Positions 1 through 8,700 of a DNA stretch of 25,508 nt are shown here, piece after piece. How positions within the stretch are numbered: position 1 is the first letter of the stretch; the number at the start of each line of letters is the position of its first letter. The notes under the pieces are model-generated. The model worked only from the letters and a program-made list of their open reading frames with translations. It was not told the origin of the DNA and ran no database searches. The translations under genes and the position numbers were made by a program. The stretch spans positions 1 to 25,508 of the forward strand of contig DMCS01000062.1 of assembly GCA_003445715.1 (NCBI GenBank). The letters run 5' to 3'. Source of the DNA: Candidatus Mesolinea sp. Lineage in GTDB: Bacteria; Chloroflexota; Anaerolineae; Anaerolineales; Anaerolineaceae.

Positions 1-32
1 CAATGTTTTTCAACACCCTCAAATATCCAATA

Positions 33-60
33 TTGCAGCAACTAAAATCTATGTTAAAAT
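33..60 (+). promoter_or_regulatory. promoter of tRNA-Gln
   Basis: TTGCAG at 33-38 and TAAAAT at 55-60 are separated by 16 bases, a plausible housekeeping-sigma promoter. Transcription would start near 67, a few bases before the mature tRNA at 74. No separate strong promoter is visible before glmU, so this one may also feed the downstream genes. Confidence 0.5.
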
Positions 61-73
61 AAGAAATACATTC

Positions 74-144
74 TGGGGCATGGTGCAACGGCAGCACACC
101 GGACTTTGAATCCGTGGATCTAGGTTCGAATCCTGGTGCCCCAG
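74..144 (+). tRNA. tRNA-Gln (anticodon UUG)
   Basis: A complete cloverleaf can be drawn. The acceptor stem is TGGGGCA (74-80) with TGCCCCA (137-143), and the discriminator is G144. The D stem is GTGC (83-86) with GCAC (94-97). The seven-base anticodon loop CTTTGAA (104-110) has TTG at 106-108, which reads the glutamine codon CAA. The T arm has loop TTCGAAT (125-131). The 3' CCA is not encoded; CCT follows the discriminator. The outermost anticodon-stem pair (C99 with T115) is a mismatch. The rest of the structure is normal, so the gene looks functional. Confidence 0.95.
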
Positions 145-246
145 CCTGAAAACCGTGAAATCTGATTCTGACCCTTATCATTCAACCTTACTGGCGAGCA
201 GCCAAAGTAAACATTCCGCCCGCTGGTTTTTCCTTGGGAGTAACTT

Positions 247-1599
247 ATGAAAATCGCATCCATCCTTTTGGCGGCTGGCCAGGGTACGCGCATGCATTCC
301 AAAATTCCTAAAATCCTCCACCCTGTGGTTGGCAGACCTATGGTTTTTTATGCTGTTGAGGTTGTGCAGAAGTTGGCGAATCTACCCCCCGTGGTGATTA
401 TTGGGCATGGAGGCGAGGCTGTGAAACAAGCGCTAAATAGCGCGGGTTTTGCGGTGCAATTTGCTCTGCAGGAGCAGCAGTTGGGCACAGCACATGCTAT
501 TGGCTGCGCCCAGCCGCTATTGGAGGGGCAGGCAGACCAAATCATCGTTACTTGTGCCGATATGCCCTTGCTGCAGGCGGAAACTCTTCAGCGCCTTGTT
601 GCGCTACATGCACAGAGTGGGGGTGTGATGACCATGACGAGCGTAATCGGCGAAGTGCCGCGTGGGTTTGGGCGCATTTTGCGCGATGAAATCGGCGGCG
701 TGCGCGCAATTGTGGAGGAAGCTGTGGCTACCCCAGAGCAGCTTGCCATCCGCGAGTATAACGTTTCTGCATACTGCTTTGAGGCAGCCTGGCTGTGGGA
801 AAACCTGAAGCAAATTCAGCTCTCCGCAAAGAAGGAATACTTCCTCACGGATTTGGTTGAAATTGCTGTCCGGCAGGGGTACAACGTGGAAACGTTGGTT
901 GTGCCAGACCCCACTGAGGCTTTGGGCATCAACACCCGTGTGGACTTAGCGGCAGCAGAGCGAGCCATGCGCGAGCGCATTAATCAGCGCTGGATGCTCG
1001 CAGGTGTGACCCTCATTGACCCAGCCACGACGACGATCGAGATGGGCGTCTCCATTGGGCAGGATACGACGCTTTACCCCAATACTACCCTGCGCGGCAG
1101 CACGCGCATTGGCGAAGATTGCCACATTGGACCTAATACCACTTTACTCGACACTGAAGTGGGGAATGCCACCATTATTCAGGATTCAGTGGCTGAATAC
1201 GCCAAGGTAGGAAACTGTGTCTCTATTGGTCCCTTCTGCCATCTGCGCAAGGGCGCAATCTTGATGGACGGCGTGCATATGGGTAATTTTGGGGAGGTGA
1301 AGGCATCCATCTTAGGGGAAAACGTCAAAATGGGGCATTTTTCATACATAGGAGATGCTAAAGTCGGTGCGAATGTTAACATTGGCGCCGGCACGATCAC
1401 TTGCAATTTTGACGGTGAGAAGAAAAACCTTACTGAAATTGGTGAAAATGCTTTTATTGGGAGTGACACAATGCTGGTTGCACCGGTAAAGATTGGAAAA
1501 AATGCCAAGACCGGCGCTGGCTCGGTTGTCACCCATGATGTACCCGATAACGGATTGGTTTATGGGGTACCGGCAAGAGAGGCGAAAGAGAAGAAATGA
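247..1599 (+). CDS. glmU: bifunctional UDP-N-acetylglucosamine pyrophosphorylase / glucosamine-1-phosphate N-acetyltransferase
   Basis: GlmU acetylates glucosamine-1-phosphate with acetyl-CoA and then joins the product to UTP, giving UDP-GlcNAc for peptidoglycan and other glycans; it is cytoplasmic. The 450 residues match the usual ~455. The N-terminal nucleotidyltransferase domain (about 1-225) opens with LAAGQGTRM and a PKILHPVVG-type signature. The C-terminal half (about 250-440) is a left-handed beta-helix of hexapeptide repeats. It contains GHFSYIGDAKVG, with His364 at the position of the acetyltransferase catalytic base, and GAGTITCNFDG near the acetyl-CoA site. The ATG start has GGGAG upstream. 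The stop overlaps the next start in ATGA, which suggests translational coupling. A tRNA-Gln gene lies 100 bases upstream on the same strand, and no convincing glmU-specific promoter is seen between them. Confidence 0.95.
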   Translation: MKIASILLAAGQGTRMHSKIPKILHPVVGRPMVFYAVEVVQKLANLPPVVIIGHGGEAVKQALNSAGFAVQFALQEQQLGTAHAIGCAQPLLEGQADQIIVTCADMPLLQAETLQRLVALHAQSGGVMTMTSVIGEVPRGFGRILRDEIGGVRAIVEEAVATPEQLAIREYNVSAYCFEAAWLWENLKQIQLSAKKEYFLTDLVEIAVRQGYNVETLVVPDPTEALGINTRVDLAAAERAMRERINQRWMLAGVTLIDPATTTIEMGVSIGQDTTLYPNTTLRGSTRIGEDCHIGPNTTLLDTEVGNATIIQDSVAEYAKVGNCVSIGPFCHLRKGAILMDGVHMGNFGEVKASILGENVKMGHFSYIGDAKVGANVNIGAGTITCNFDGEKKNLTEIGENAFIGSDTMLVAPVKIGKNAKTGAGSVVTHDVPDNGLVYGVPAREAKEKK

Positions 1600-2882
1600 A
1601 CTTAGAAGTTTGGCTGTGGATCGCGTTTGCTGTGGCGTTAGGGCTGGAATTGTTGAATTCGGCAGCATTTTCGGCTTTTAAACACGCCCGCTTGACGTAT
1701 TTAATTAGCCTGCGGGAGAAAGAACCGGGCAGCGTGGATAAAACTATTGCGTTGATGGAGCAACCCGGATTACATACTGCGCTGCGCATAGGATTAACAT
1801 TAACGCACTTTTTAACTGCAGGCATCTTGGCTTACAACCTGATTCTCGTTGAGGCTCTAGGCTCTGATTGGGTACGCGTAGGCATTTGGTTGTTCGCACT
1901 GCTTCTGATCTTGGTTGTAGAGTTTGTAATTGAGCGCAACATCTTAAAATCCCCCGAAGAAGCAACCGTGAATCTCACTGGGGCGGCTGGGTTAATCGCT
2001 TCTTTCCTTTCCCCACTTTCAAAGCTTATGTTAAACATCTTGGGTGAACATGCGGAGAAAATGAAACTCTCGGTAACGGATGACGTTTTACGGGATTGGG
2101 TGGAAGTTGGCGAACCAGAGAGCAACTTGGAAAGGGGCGAGCGCGAGATGATCTATTCAATATTTCGCTTTGGCGAGACCTTAGCCAAGGAGGTAATGGT
2201 GCCTCGTATTGACGTTTTAGCCCTGGATATCAACACCACCATCAGTGAAGCCCGGCAGGAATTCATCAAGGCGGGGCACTCGCGCGTACCAGTTTATGAG
2301 GATACCATCGATAATGTAGTGGGGCTGCTCTATGCTAAGGACTTACTCAGCGTTGTGGACGGCAACGACACCATTGCCCAGCAGCGCAGGCTATTACGCC
2401 CGGCTTATTTTATCCCAGAGACTAAGAAAGTGGATGAGCTGCTCACCGAGATGCAATCTCGTGGGGTGCATATGGCTGTAGTTGTGGATGAATATGGTGG
2501 GGTAGCCGGTGTGGTCACACTCGAAGATATTATGGAAGAAATCGTAGGTGAGATTCGCGATGAATATGACCAAGGGGAAGAGCAAATTGTAGAGAAAATC
2601 GGTGAAGATGATTTTCTTTTTTTGGGACGCGCTACTATTGATGAGGTCAACGAAATTACAGGTTTGCATCTTTCTAAAGAACATGCCGATACATTAGGCG
2701 GCTTGATTTACAGCCGATTAGGACGTGTGCCGCAGCCAGGTGAGGTCGTTTATGAAAATGGCGCCGAGATTACCGTAGAAAAAGTGGTCGCTCGACGCAT
2801 CCTTAAAGTACGTGTGCGCTTGCTGCCACCGGGAGAATCGACAATGGAGATAGAGTCAGATAATGTTAACACCCGCAAATAA
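1596..2882 (+). CDS. HlyC/CorC-family membrane protein with CBS domain pair
   Basis: 428 residues in the order typical of the CNNM/CorC family. An N-terminal hydrophobic DUF21-like region (about 1-150) has roughly four membrane segments, including stretches near 5-25, 62-82 and 93-112. Two CBS motifs follow, the first after the conserved EVMVPRIDVLAL segment (GHSRVPVYEDTIDNVVGLLY) and the second around GVHMAVVVDEYGGVAGVVTLEDI. A C-terminal CorC/HlyC domain contains DTLGGLIYSRLGRVPQPGE. Family members are linked to magnesium or other cation efflux and bind adenine nucleotides through the CBS pair; the old name hemolysin is usually misleading. The actual substrate cannot be read from the sequence. 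The gene overlaps glmU by 4 bases and cdd by 20 bases, so all three are probably on one transcript. Confidence 0.88.
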   Translation: MNLEVWLWIAFAVALGLELLNSAAFSAFKHARLTYLISLREKEPGSVDKTIALMEQPGLHTALRIGLTLTHFLTAGILAYNLILVEALGSDWVRVGIWLFALLLILVVEFVIERNILKSPEEATVNLTGAAGLIASFLSPLSKLMLNILGEHAEKMKLSVTDDVLRDWVEVGEPESNLERGEREMIYSIFRFGETLAKEVMVPRIDVLALDINTTISEARQEFIKAGHSRVPVYEDTIDNVVGLLYAKDLLSVVDGNDTIAQQRRLLRPAYFIPETKKVDELLTEMQSRGVHMAVVVDEYGGVAGVVTLEDIMEEIVGEIRDEYDQGEEQIVEKIGEDDFLFLGRATIDEVNEITGLHLSKEHADTLGGLIYSRLGRVPQPGEVVYENGAEITVEKVVARRILKVRVRLLPPGESTMEIESDNVNTRK

Positions 2883-3273
2883 ACAAAAATTAATTACGCT
2901 TGCGTTACAAGCCTACACTGGAGCTTACGCACCTTACTCGCAATACGCTGTGGGTGCGGCGGTGCTGACTGCAGAAGGGGAGATCCATACCGGTTGCAAT
3001 ATCGAAAACGCAGCTTATCCTTCATCGATGTGTGCCGAACGTGTGGCAATTTTTAAAGCTGTCTCAGAAGGACATCGGAAACTCCAGGCAATTGCGGTGG
3101 TTACACATAATGGCGGTTCACCGTGCGGCGGTTGCCGGCAGGTGATGCGCGAATTTGGGGACAAAGATATGCCTGTGCTTATCGCTGATACTGACGGCAA
3201 CTTGTTGGCTGAGCTGACGCTGGAGGAAATTTTGCCACACTCCTTCGGTCCAGAAGACCTGGAAAAAGGATAA
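2863..3273 (+). CDS. cdd: cytidine deaminase
   Basis: This enzyme deaminates cytidine and deoxycytidine to uridine and deoxyuridine in pyrimidine salvage, in the cytoplasm. The 136 residues match the homotetrameric bacterial class. The zinc site is complete: Cys57-Ala-Glu59 (Glu59 is the proton shuttle) and PCGGC with Cys88 and Cys91. The substrate-binding stretch GCNIENAAYPSSMCAER is also intact. The start lies inside the end of the CorC gene, with GGAG about 13 bases upstream, so it may depend on coupled translation. In many bacteria era lies between cdd and recO; here recO follows directly. Together with upp (10856) it gives the window two pyrimidine-salvage enzymes, though the two genes are not linked. 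Confidence 0.95.
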   Translation: MLTPANKQKLITLALQAYTGAYAPYSQYAVGAAVLTAEGEIHTGCNIENAAYPSSMCAERVAIFKAVSEGHRKLQAIAVVTHNGGSPCGGCRQVMREFGDKDMPVLIADTDGNLLAELTLEEILPHSFGPEDLEKG

Positions 3274-3296
3274 GCAGAGGGATACTTTTTAGGTAA

Positions 3297-4055
3297 ATGG
3301 CTGAGCAGCGCAACCGCACCTTTCATGCCCAGGCGGTGGTTTTACGCCACGTTGCGTATGGTGAAGCAGACCGCATCCTAACGCTTTTTTCCTTGGAGCG
3401 GGGGAAATTTCAGGCGATTGCCAAGGGGGTGCGCAAGATTAAATCGCGCAAGGCAGGTCACTTAGAGCCTTTTACACATGTCTCACTTTTTCTGGCTGAA
3501 GGGCGCAATTTAGCCATCATCACCCAAGCTGAAACCATACGCAACTTCGCTGGCATCAAAGCGGACCTTAAGCTGACTGGCTATGCAGCTTATGCCATCG
3601 AGCTGCTGGACCGCTTTACTCAGGAAGAAGGCCGCAATCCAGAGCTTTTTCAATTATTGGTGGAGACGCTCCAACGCCTTGAGGATGATCCCGAGCCGCT
3701 TACCAGCCTGCACTATTACGAGGTACAGCTCTTGGCTTTGCTCGGCTTCCGCCCGGAGTTGAATAAGTGCGTAGCTTGTGGCAAGACAATCACGCCTGTG
3801 GACCAGTATTTTTCGCCCAAGTTAGGCGGGGTGCTCTGCCCAGATTGCATTGCCAAAGATACGCAAGCCTGGCGCATTTCTATGCCGGCGCTTAAGTATT
3901 TTCGCTTCTTCCAGCGCTCAGCTTATAGCCAGGTGCGCGGACGTGTCATCCCACCGCAAGTCGAGCCGGAACTCAAGACGTTACTAGAGCGCTATTTTAC
4001 CTATCTGTTAGAGTATGGGCTGCGCACTCCCAAGTTTATACAGGCTGTCTCATAA
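3297..4055 (+). CDS. recO: DNA repair protein RecO
   Basis: RecO works with RecR (and RecF) to load RecA onto SSB-coated single-stranded DNA in gap repair. The 252 residues are a normal length. The N-terminal OB fold (about 1-80) contains HAQAVVLRHVAYGEADRILT and the basic GVRKIKSRKAG segment. The helical C-terminal part carries a four-cysteine zinc site: Cys158 and Cys161 (KCVACG), then Cys181 and Cys184 (CPDC). Some RecO proteins lack this site. The ATG is 23 bases after the cdd stop. The upstream purines (AGAGGGA at 3275-3281, AGG at 3291-3293) are not ideally placed. It is the last gene of the glmU-CorC-cdd-recO run, and no clear terminator follows before the AbiE cassette. Confidence 0.93.
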   Translation: MAEQRNRTFHAQAVVLRHVAYGEADRILTLFSLERGKFQAIAKGVRKIKSRKAGHLEPFTHVSLFLAEGRNLAIITQAETIRNFAGIKADLKLTGYAAYAIELLDRFTQEEGRNPELFQLLVETLQRLEDDPEPLTSLHYYEVQLLALLGFRPELNKCVACGKTITPVDQYFSPKLGGVLCPDCIAKDTQAWRISMPALKYFRFFQRSAYSQVRGRVIPPQVEPELKTLLERYFTYLLEYGLRTPKFIQAVS

Positions 4056-4072
4056 AAAGGAAAAGAAATTCT

Positions 4073-4110
4073 ATTGCAAAAAGATAGCAATTATGCTAAG
4101 ATAATGCAAT
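4073..4110 (+). promoter_or_regulatory. abiE promoter with embedded inverted repeat; predicted leaderless start
   Basis: TTGCAA (4074-4079) and TAAGAT (4097-4102) are exactly 17 bases apart, and TGC directly before the second hexamer makes an extended -10. The expected start site, 6-7 bases downstream, falls on or next to the A of the abiEi ATG at 4109. No Shine-Dalgarno sequence precedes that ATG. The promoter is bounded by the inverted repeat ATTGCA (4073-4078) and TGCAAT (4105-4110) and contains the near-direct repeats AAGATAGCAAT and AAGATAATGCAAT. AbiEi antitoxins are known to repress their own promoters by binding inverted repeats, so this is a likely operator. Confidence 0.55.
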
Positions 4111-4747
4111 GATATTTGATACTTTACTGCAACTTGTGGGTGATGAGCCGGTATTTGAAAGCGCACTGCTTCTGGCTGGTGACGTCGATCCACGTCTGAT
4201 TCAGCAGCAACTTTCGCGCTGGGTGCGCAGCGGCAAAATCTATAAACTTCGCCGCGGGTTGTATGCCCTTGCGCCTCCGTATCAAAAGCGCAAGCCGCAT
4301 CCCTTTTTAGTTGCTAATTACCTGCAAAGGGGATCTTATGTGAGTTTGCAATCTGCTTTGGCACATTACAGCCTCATCCCCGAAGTTACCTACGTTACGA
4401 CGAGTGTCTCGCATAGCCGACCAGAGAGGATCGAGACACCATTAGGTGTTTTCGAATTCCGTCATGTCAAGCGGGAGTTGCTCTTTGGCTATGAACTGCA
4501 AGATTTGGGCGGTCAAAGCGCTTTTATTGCCACACCAGAGAAAGCGCTGCTAGATCTGATTTACCTGCAGCCTGGCGGCGAAACGGAGGCTTACCTGCAA
4601 GAGCTGCGCCTGCAAAACCTCGAACAGTTAAACTCAGAACGTCTCCAGTTTTACGCGGAGAGGTTTAATATGCTCAAGATGCGTAAGGCAGCAGAGAGAT
4701 TAGTAGACTTGATTGAGCGCGAAAAGTCGATGTATGAGGAGCTATGA
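4109..4747 (+). CDS. abiEi: AbiEi-family antitoxin (type IV toxin-antitoxin)
   Basis: 212 residues. The N-terminal ~75 residues form a winged-helix-like domain: a helical stretch, then QQLSRWVRSGKIYKLRRGLYAL. The following C-terminal domain contains YVSLQSALAHYSLIPE and ATPEKALLDLIYL, both characteristic of the AbiEi antitoxin family. In studied AbiE systems the antitoxin counters the nucleotidyltransferase toxin without stable binding, and its N-terminal domain represses the operon. The stop overlaps the toxin start in ATGA. No ribosome binding site precedes the ATG, and the promoter position predicts a leaderless mRNA. The cassette sits between recO and glyQS and reads AT-richer than both, consistent with insertion as a mobile accessory module, though no transposase or attachment site is visible. 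Confidence 0.85.
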   Translation: MIFDTLLQLVGDEPVFESALLLAGDVDPRLIQQQLSRWVRSGKIYKLRRGLYALAPPYQKRKPHPFLVANYLQRGSYVSLQSALAHYSLIPEVTYVTTSVSHSRPERIETPLGVFEFRHVKRELLFGYELQDLGGQSAFIATPEKALLDLIYLQPGGETEAYLQELRLQNLEQLNSERLQFYAERFNMLKMRKAAERLVDLIEREKSMYEEL

Positions 4748-5544
4748 AAGCATATCTTGCCAGCTTAGTTAAACAGACAGCAACTCCAGTCGAAGGCAAA
4801 AATCTGGTGCGGGAATACATGCAAGCGCGCATTTTACAATCCTTGCAACGTGCTGGGGCCATGATTCCATTAGCCTTTCATGGTGGTACCGCCTTGAGAT
4901 TTCTCTATGATTCTCAGAGGTATTCTGAAGACCTGGATTTCTCCCTTGTGGGTGATGAAGGCTATGATTTTCACGCTTATTTACGACGGATTCGTGCAGA
5001 TTTAACTTTAGAAAATTACGCCCTTAGCTTCAAAATCAATGATCATACGACGGTTAATAGTGCGTTCATTCGGTTTCCAGGTCTGCTTTATGAAATGGGA
5101 CTTTCCACTTTGAAAAGTGAGGTGTTAGCCATAAAAATCGAGGTGGATACCAATCCCCCTCAAGGCGCAGGATTAGCGACCACTGTTATCCGCCGCTTTG
5201 TAGTGCTCCGACTCCATCATCATGATCAAGCGACGCTCTTAGCTGGCAAGCTTCACGCTATATTGCAAAGACCTTATACCAAGGGACGTGACATTTACGA
5301 TTTATTTTGGTACCTTAGCGATCCAAGTTGGCCACAGCCAAATTTTACCTTTCTAAATAATGCTCTTGCGCAAACCAGCTGGACTGGCGGGATGGTAACA
5401 GTTGAAAATTGGAAAGAACTGGTTTTTTCCCGCCTCCAACAAATTAATTGGGAAAACATTGTTGTAGACGTTCGTCCTTTTGTGGAGCCCAATTTTGATT
5501 TAAGCTTATTAAGTTTGGAAAATTTTGAAAACCTGCTTAGTTAA
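4744..5544 (+). CDS. abiEii: AbiEii/AbiGii-family nucleotidyltransferase toxin (type IV toxin-antitoxin)
   Basis: 266 residues of the DUF1814/MNT-like nucleotidyltransferase fold. Motif I is FHGGTALRF (Gly47, Gly48) followed by RYSEDLDFS, with the metal-binding pair Asp63 and Asp65. Motif II is KIEVD (131-135). Motif III is the AGKLHAI segment (Lys169), and motif IV is KGRDIYDLFWYL (180-191). Studied toxins of this family (for example MenT from mycobacteria) transfer nucleotides to tRNA acceptor ends; the target here cannot be told from sequence. The start overlaps the antitoxin stop by 4 bases. All catalytic motifs look intact, so the toxin should be active. Transcription may continue past the end: only a weak hairpin (ACAC with GTGT, near 5548) follows. 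Confidence 0.87.
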   Translation: MKAYLASLVKQTATPVEGKNLVREYMQARILQSLQRAGAMIPLAFHGGTALRFLYDSQRYSEDLDFSLVGDEGYDFHAYLRRIRADLTLENYALSFKINDHTTVNSAFIRFPGLLYEMGLSTLKSEVLAIKIEVDTNPPQGAGLATTVIRRFVVLRLHHHDQATLLAGKLHAILQRPYTKGRDIYDLFWYLSDPSWPQPNFTFLNNALAQTSWTGGMVTVENWKELVFSRLQQINWENIVVDVRPFVEPNFDLSLLSLENFENLLS

Positions 5545-5658
5545 TTACACTGATAATTATTTTGGTGTTTATCTCATTTTGGCTATCCAAAGTAGGTGAT
5601 GAATTTGCTTTTTAGGAATTTACTTATTGGACTTCAAGCATTGCAGCGTTTCCAAAAA

Positions 5659-5689
5659 TTGTTAGGATAGGGTGCCTAAGGGGTATAAT
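5659..5689 (+). promoter_or_regulatory. promoter of glyQS
   Basis: TATAAT at 5684-5689 is a perfect -10 hexamer, about 25 bases before the ribosome binding site of glyQS. The best -35 is TTGTTA at 5659-5664, with a somewhat long 19-base spacer. The rest of the 5545-5714 interval shows nothing clear; in particular there is no T-box TGGNACCGCG element. Confidence 0.55.
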
Positions 5690-5709
5690 CTGAACGTTAA
5701 ATCAATCCT

Positions 5710-5723
5710 AAGGAATGCTCATG
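5710..5723 (+). promoter_or_regulatory. ribosome binding site that decides the glyQS start
   Basis: AAGGA at 5710-5714 directly abuts the upstream ATG at 5715, leaving no spacer. It lies a standard six bases before the second ATG at 5721. The second ATG is therefore the better start. Confidence 0.7.
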
Positions 5724-8700
5724 ATACCTTCCGCTCAAAAACCACTGGATTTCCAATCCATTATGTTTGCCCTGCAAACCTACTGGGCTAAGCAGGGCTG
5801 CCTGATTTGGCAGCCCTATTATTCACAGGTGGGCGCCGGCACGATGAATCCAGCTACATTCTTGCGCGTGCTTGGTCCTGAACCTTGGCGGGTGGCGTAT
5901 GTGGAGCCCTCTGTGCGCCCAGATGACGGCCGCTATGGCGTGAATCCCAATCGCCTGCAGCAACACTACCAGTTCCAAGTGATCCTCAAGCCCGACCCTG
6001 GCAACCCGCAAGAGCTTTACCTCGACTCGCTGCGTGCCTTGGGGGTGGACCCGCAAGAGCACGACATCCGCTTTGTGGAAGATAACTGGGAGTCACCCGC
6101 CCTGAGTGCATGGGGCTTAGGCTGGGAAGTCTGGCTGGATGGGCAGGAAATCACCCAGTTTACGTATTTCCAGCAAGCCGGCGGGGTCACCCTGGAAATT
6201 CCTTCTGTTGAAATTACTTACGGGCTGGAACGCATCGCGATGGCATTGCAACGTGTGCGCGATTTCAAGCTGATCCAGTGGAACCCGGAGCGCACTTATG
6301 GCGATGTGAATCAGGTGGCAGAGCGGGAGCATTCCACCTACTACTTTGAGGTAGCCGACGTGAACCGCCTGCGTGAGATGTTTAACCTCTTTGAACAAGA
6401 AGCACGCTTGGCACTGGAGCGCAAGTTGGTACTGCCAGCGTATGACTATGTCATCAAGTGCTCGCACACCTTCAACGTATTGGATGCGCGCGGTGCGGTG
6501 GGCTTCACCGAGCGCCAGGTGCTTTTCGGCAAGATGCGTGATCTTTCCCGCCAGGTGGCACAAGCTTATCTGGCTCAGCGGGAAGAAATGGGCTTCCCAT
6601 GGCTGCCGCCTACCCAACCAGTTCAAGAAGCTGCAACAGAAATCTCCTTACCGCAACGGCGGTCCGAGAGCGCGGATTTGCTCCTGGAGATTGGCACTGA
6701 AGAGCTGCCCACAGCCGATTTGGACTCAGCTCTGGCTCAACTTCGAGAAGCACTATCGCAGTTACTGGAGAAAAACTACCTGAGTCACGCTGGGATTTCT
6801 GTGCAGGGCACCCCTCGACGTCTGGTCGCCTTGGTGAAGGATCTGCAAACCTATCAAGCTGACCGAGTGGTCGTGGTGAAAGGTCCCCCTGCTGAGCGCG
6901 CTTTTGATGCCACGGGCAAACCTACCAAGGCGGCTGAGGGCTTTGCGCGCAGCCGCGGCGTGGAAGTGAGTGCGCTCAAGGTGCAAACTGTGGAAGGTGG
7001 AGATTATGTGGTCGCGGAAGTGCTGGAGAAGGGTCAATCCGCAGCGGCTATTCTGGCACAGTCTTTGCCCGAGCTTTATAGCAATATCCGTTTTACCAAG
7101 AACATGCGTTGGAACCAAACTGGCACAACATTCTCCAGACCGGTGCGCTGGCTGGTTGCACTCTTAGGGGAGGATGTGATTCCGTTCAGTTTTGCCGGCT
7201 TGTGGAGCGGGCGCACGACGCGCGGGTTGCGCTTCTCGGAGCAGCCTAGCAAAGAGCTGTATAACTCAGCGGACTATTTTGACTACATGAAGGCTCAGGG
7301 GATTGTCTTGGACCCAGAGCAGCGCAAGGCAATAATTTGGGAAGAAGCAGAGCGCCTTGCCCAGCGTGTGGGTGGAAAGCTGGCTGATGACCCAGAATTG
7401 CTTGCGGAGGTCGCTAACTTAGTTGAACGCCCCACAGTAATGTTGGGCAGCTTTGAAGAACGCTATATCCAAAACCTGCCTCCTGAAGTTTTGATCGCGG
7501 TGATGCGCAAGCACCAGCGCTACTTTTCTGTGATGGACATGCAAGGAAATTTGCTGCCGCACTTTATCTTTGTGCGCAATGGTGATGAGCGCTACCAAGA
7601 CGTGGTGGTGGATGGCAACTTGCAGGTGATTCACGCCCGATTTACAGATGCTGAGTTTTTCATCCAAGAAGATAAACAGAAAAAATTAGAAGAATTTATT
7701 CTCAAGCTTAACCAGCTCACTTTTCATAAGGATTTGGGTTCGATGCTTGACAAAACCGGACGCATTCAACAGTTGGTCAAGCGCATCGGTCAGCGCCTTG
7801 GGCTTTCGGAAGCAGAACAGCAAATGGTGGATCGCACTGCAGCACTTTGTAAGGCTGACTTGGCAACCTCTATGGTTATTGAGATGACCGAACTACAAGG
7901 GGTGATGGGGCGCTATTATGCCAAGCTCAGCGGAGAGCCAGAAGAGGTAGCTGAAGGCATCTTCGAGCACTACTTGCCGCGCAATGCTGAGGACCCACTG
8001 CCCACAGGTCAGCCCGGGCTGATCGTGGGCATTGCCGACCGCCTGGACTCCATTGCCGGACTTTTTGCTGTGGGACTTATCCCCACGGGCAATAAGGACC
8101 CATTCGCCTTGCGCCGTGGGGCACTCGGCTTGGTGCAGCTGCTAATCGGGAAAGACCTTGAATTTGATTTGGAGTGGGGGCTTGCCCAAGCTGGCGAGCT
8201 GCTGCCTGTGAATTTTGGTGAGGATGAAAAGGTCGCAGCCTTAGAATTTATCACTGGGCGACTGCGCAGCCTGATGCTTGAGCGCGGCTATCGCTATGAC
8301 GTTGTGGACGCCGTATTGCATTGCCAGGCAGCTAACCCAGCTAAAGCGCAGCGCTATGTGGATACGCTGAGCGCATGGGTGGCACGGCCGGATTGGATGA
8401 ACATACTACCGGCTTATAGCCGCTGCGTGCGCATTACACGGGACCTGGACCAGAAATTTTCTGTCCAAGAGAATCTTTTTAGAGAACCAGAGGAGAAAGA
8501 GCTATATGCGGCATTACAAAAGGCACAATGCGCTTTGGCTGGCAGTGAAGACCTTGGTAAGGCTTTAGAGCAAGTGGAATTGATGGTTCCGGTGATTAAC
8601 ACTTTCTTTGATAGCGTCTTGGTGATGGCGGAAGATATGACTTTGCGTCAGAATCGGTTAGGCTTGTTGCAGGAGATTGTGGCTCTGCTAAGTGATAAAG

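Noticed and set aside
188..240. Terminator between tRNA-Gln and glmU
   Set aside because: CAGC/GCTG before GGTTTTT gives only four pairs with a long loop; not convincing.
5545..5714. T-box or glycine riboswitch before glyQS
   Set aside because: The 170-base gap lacks the TGGNACCGCG T-box core and any terminator-antiterminator pair; it is too short for a typical tandem glycine riboswitch.
5715..5720. Upstream ATG for glyQS
   Set aside because: The AAGGA ribosome binding site touches this ATG, leaving no spacer; the ATG at 5721 has the correct distance.
6117..6626. 169-codon reading frame opposite glyQS
   Set aside because: A shadow of the well-conserved glyQS coding sequence; it has no family resemblance and no start signal.
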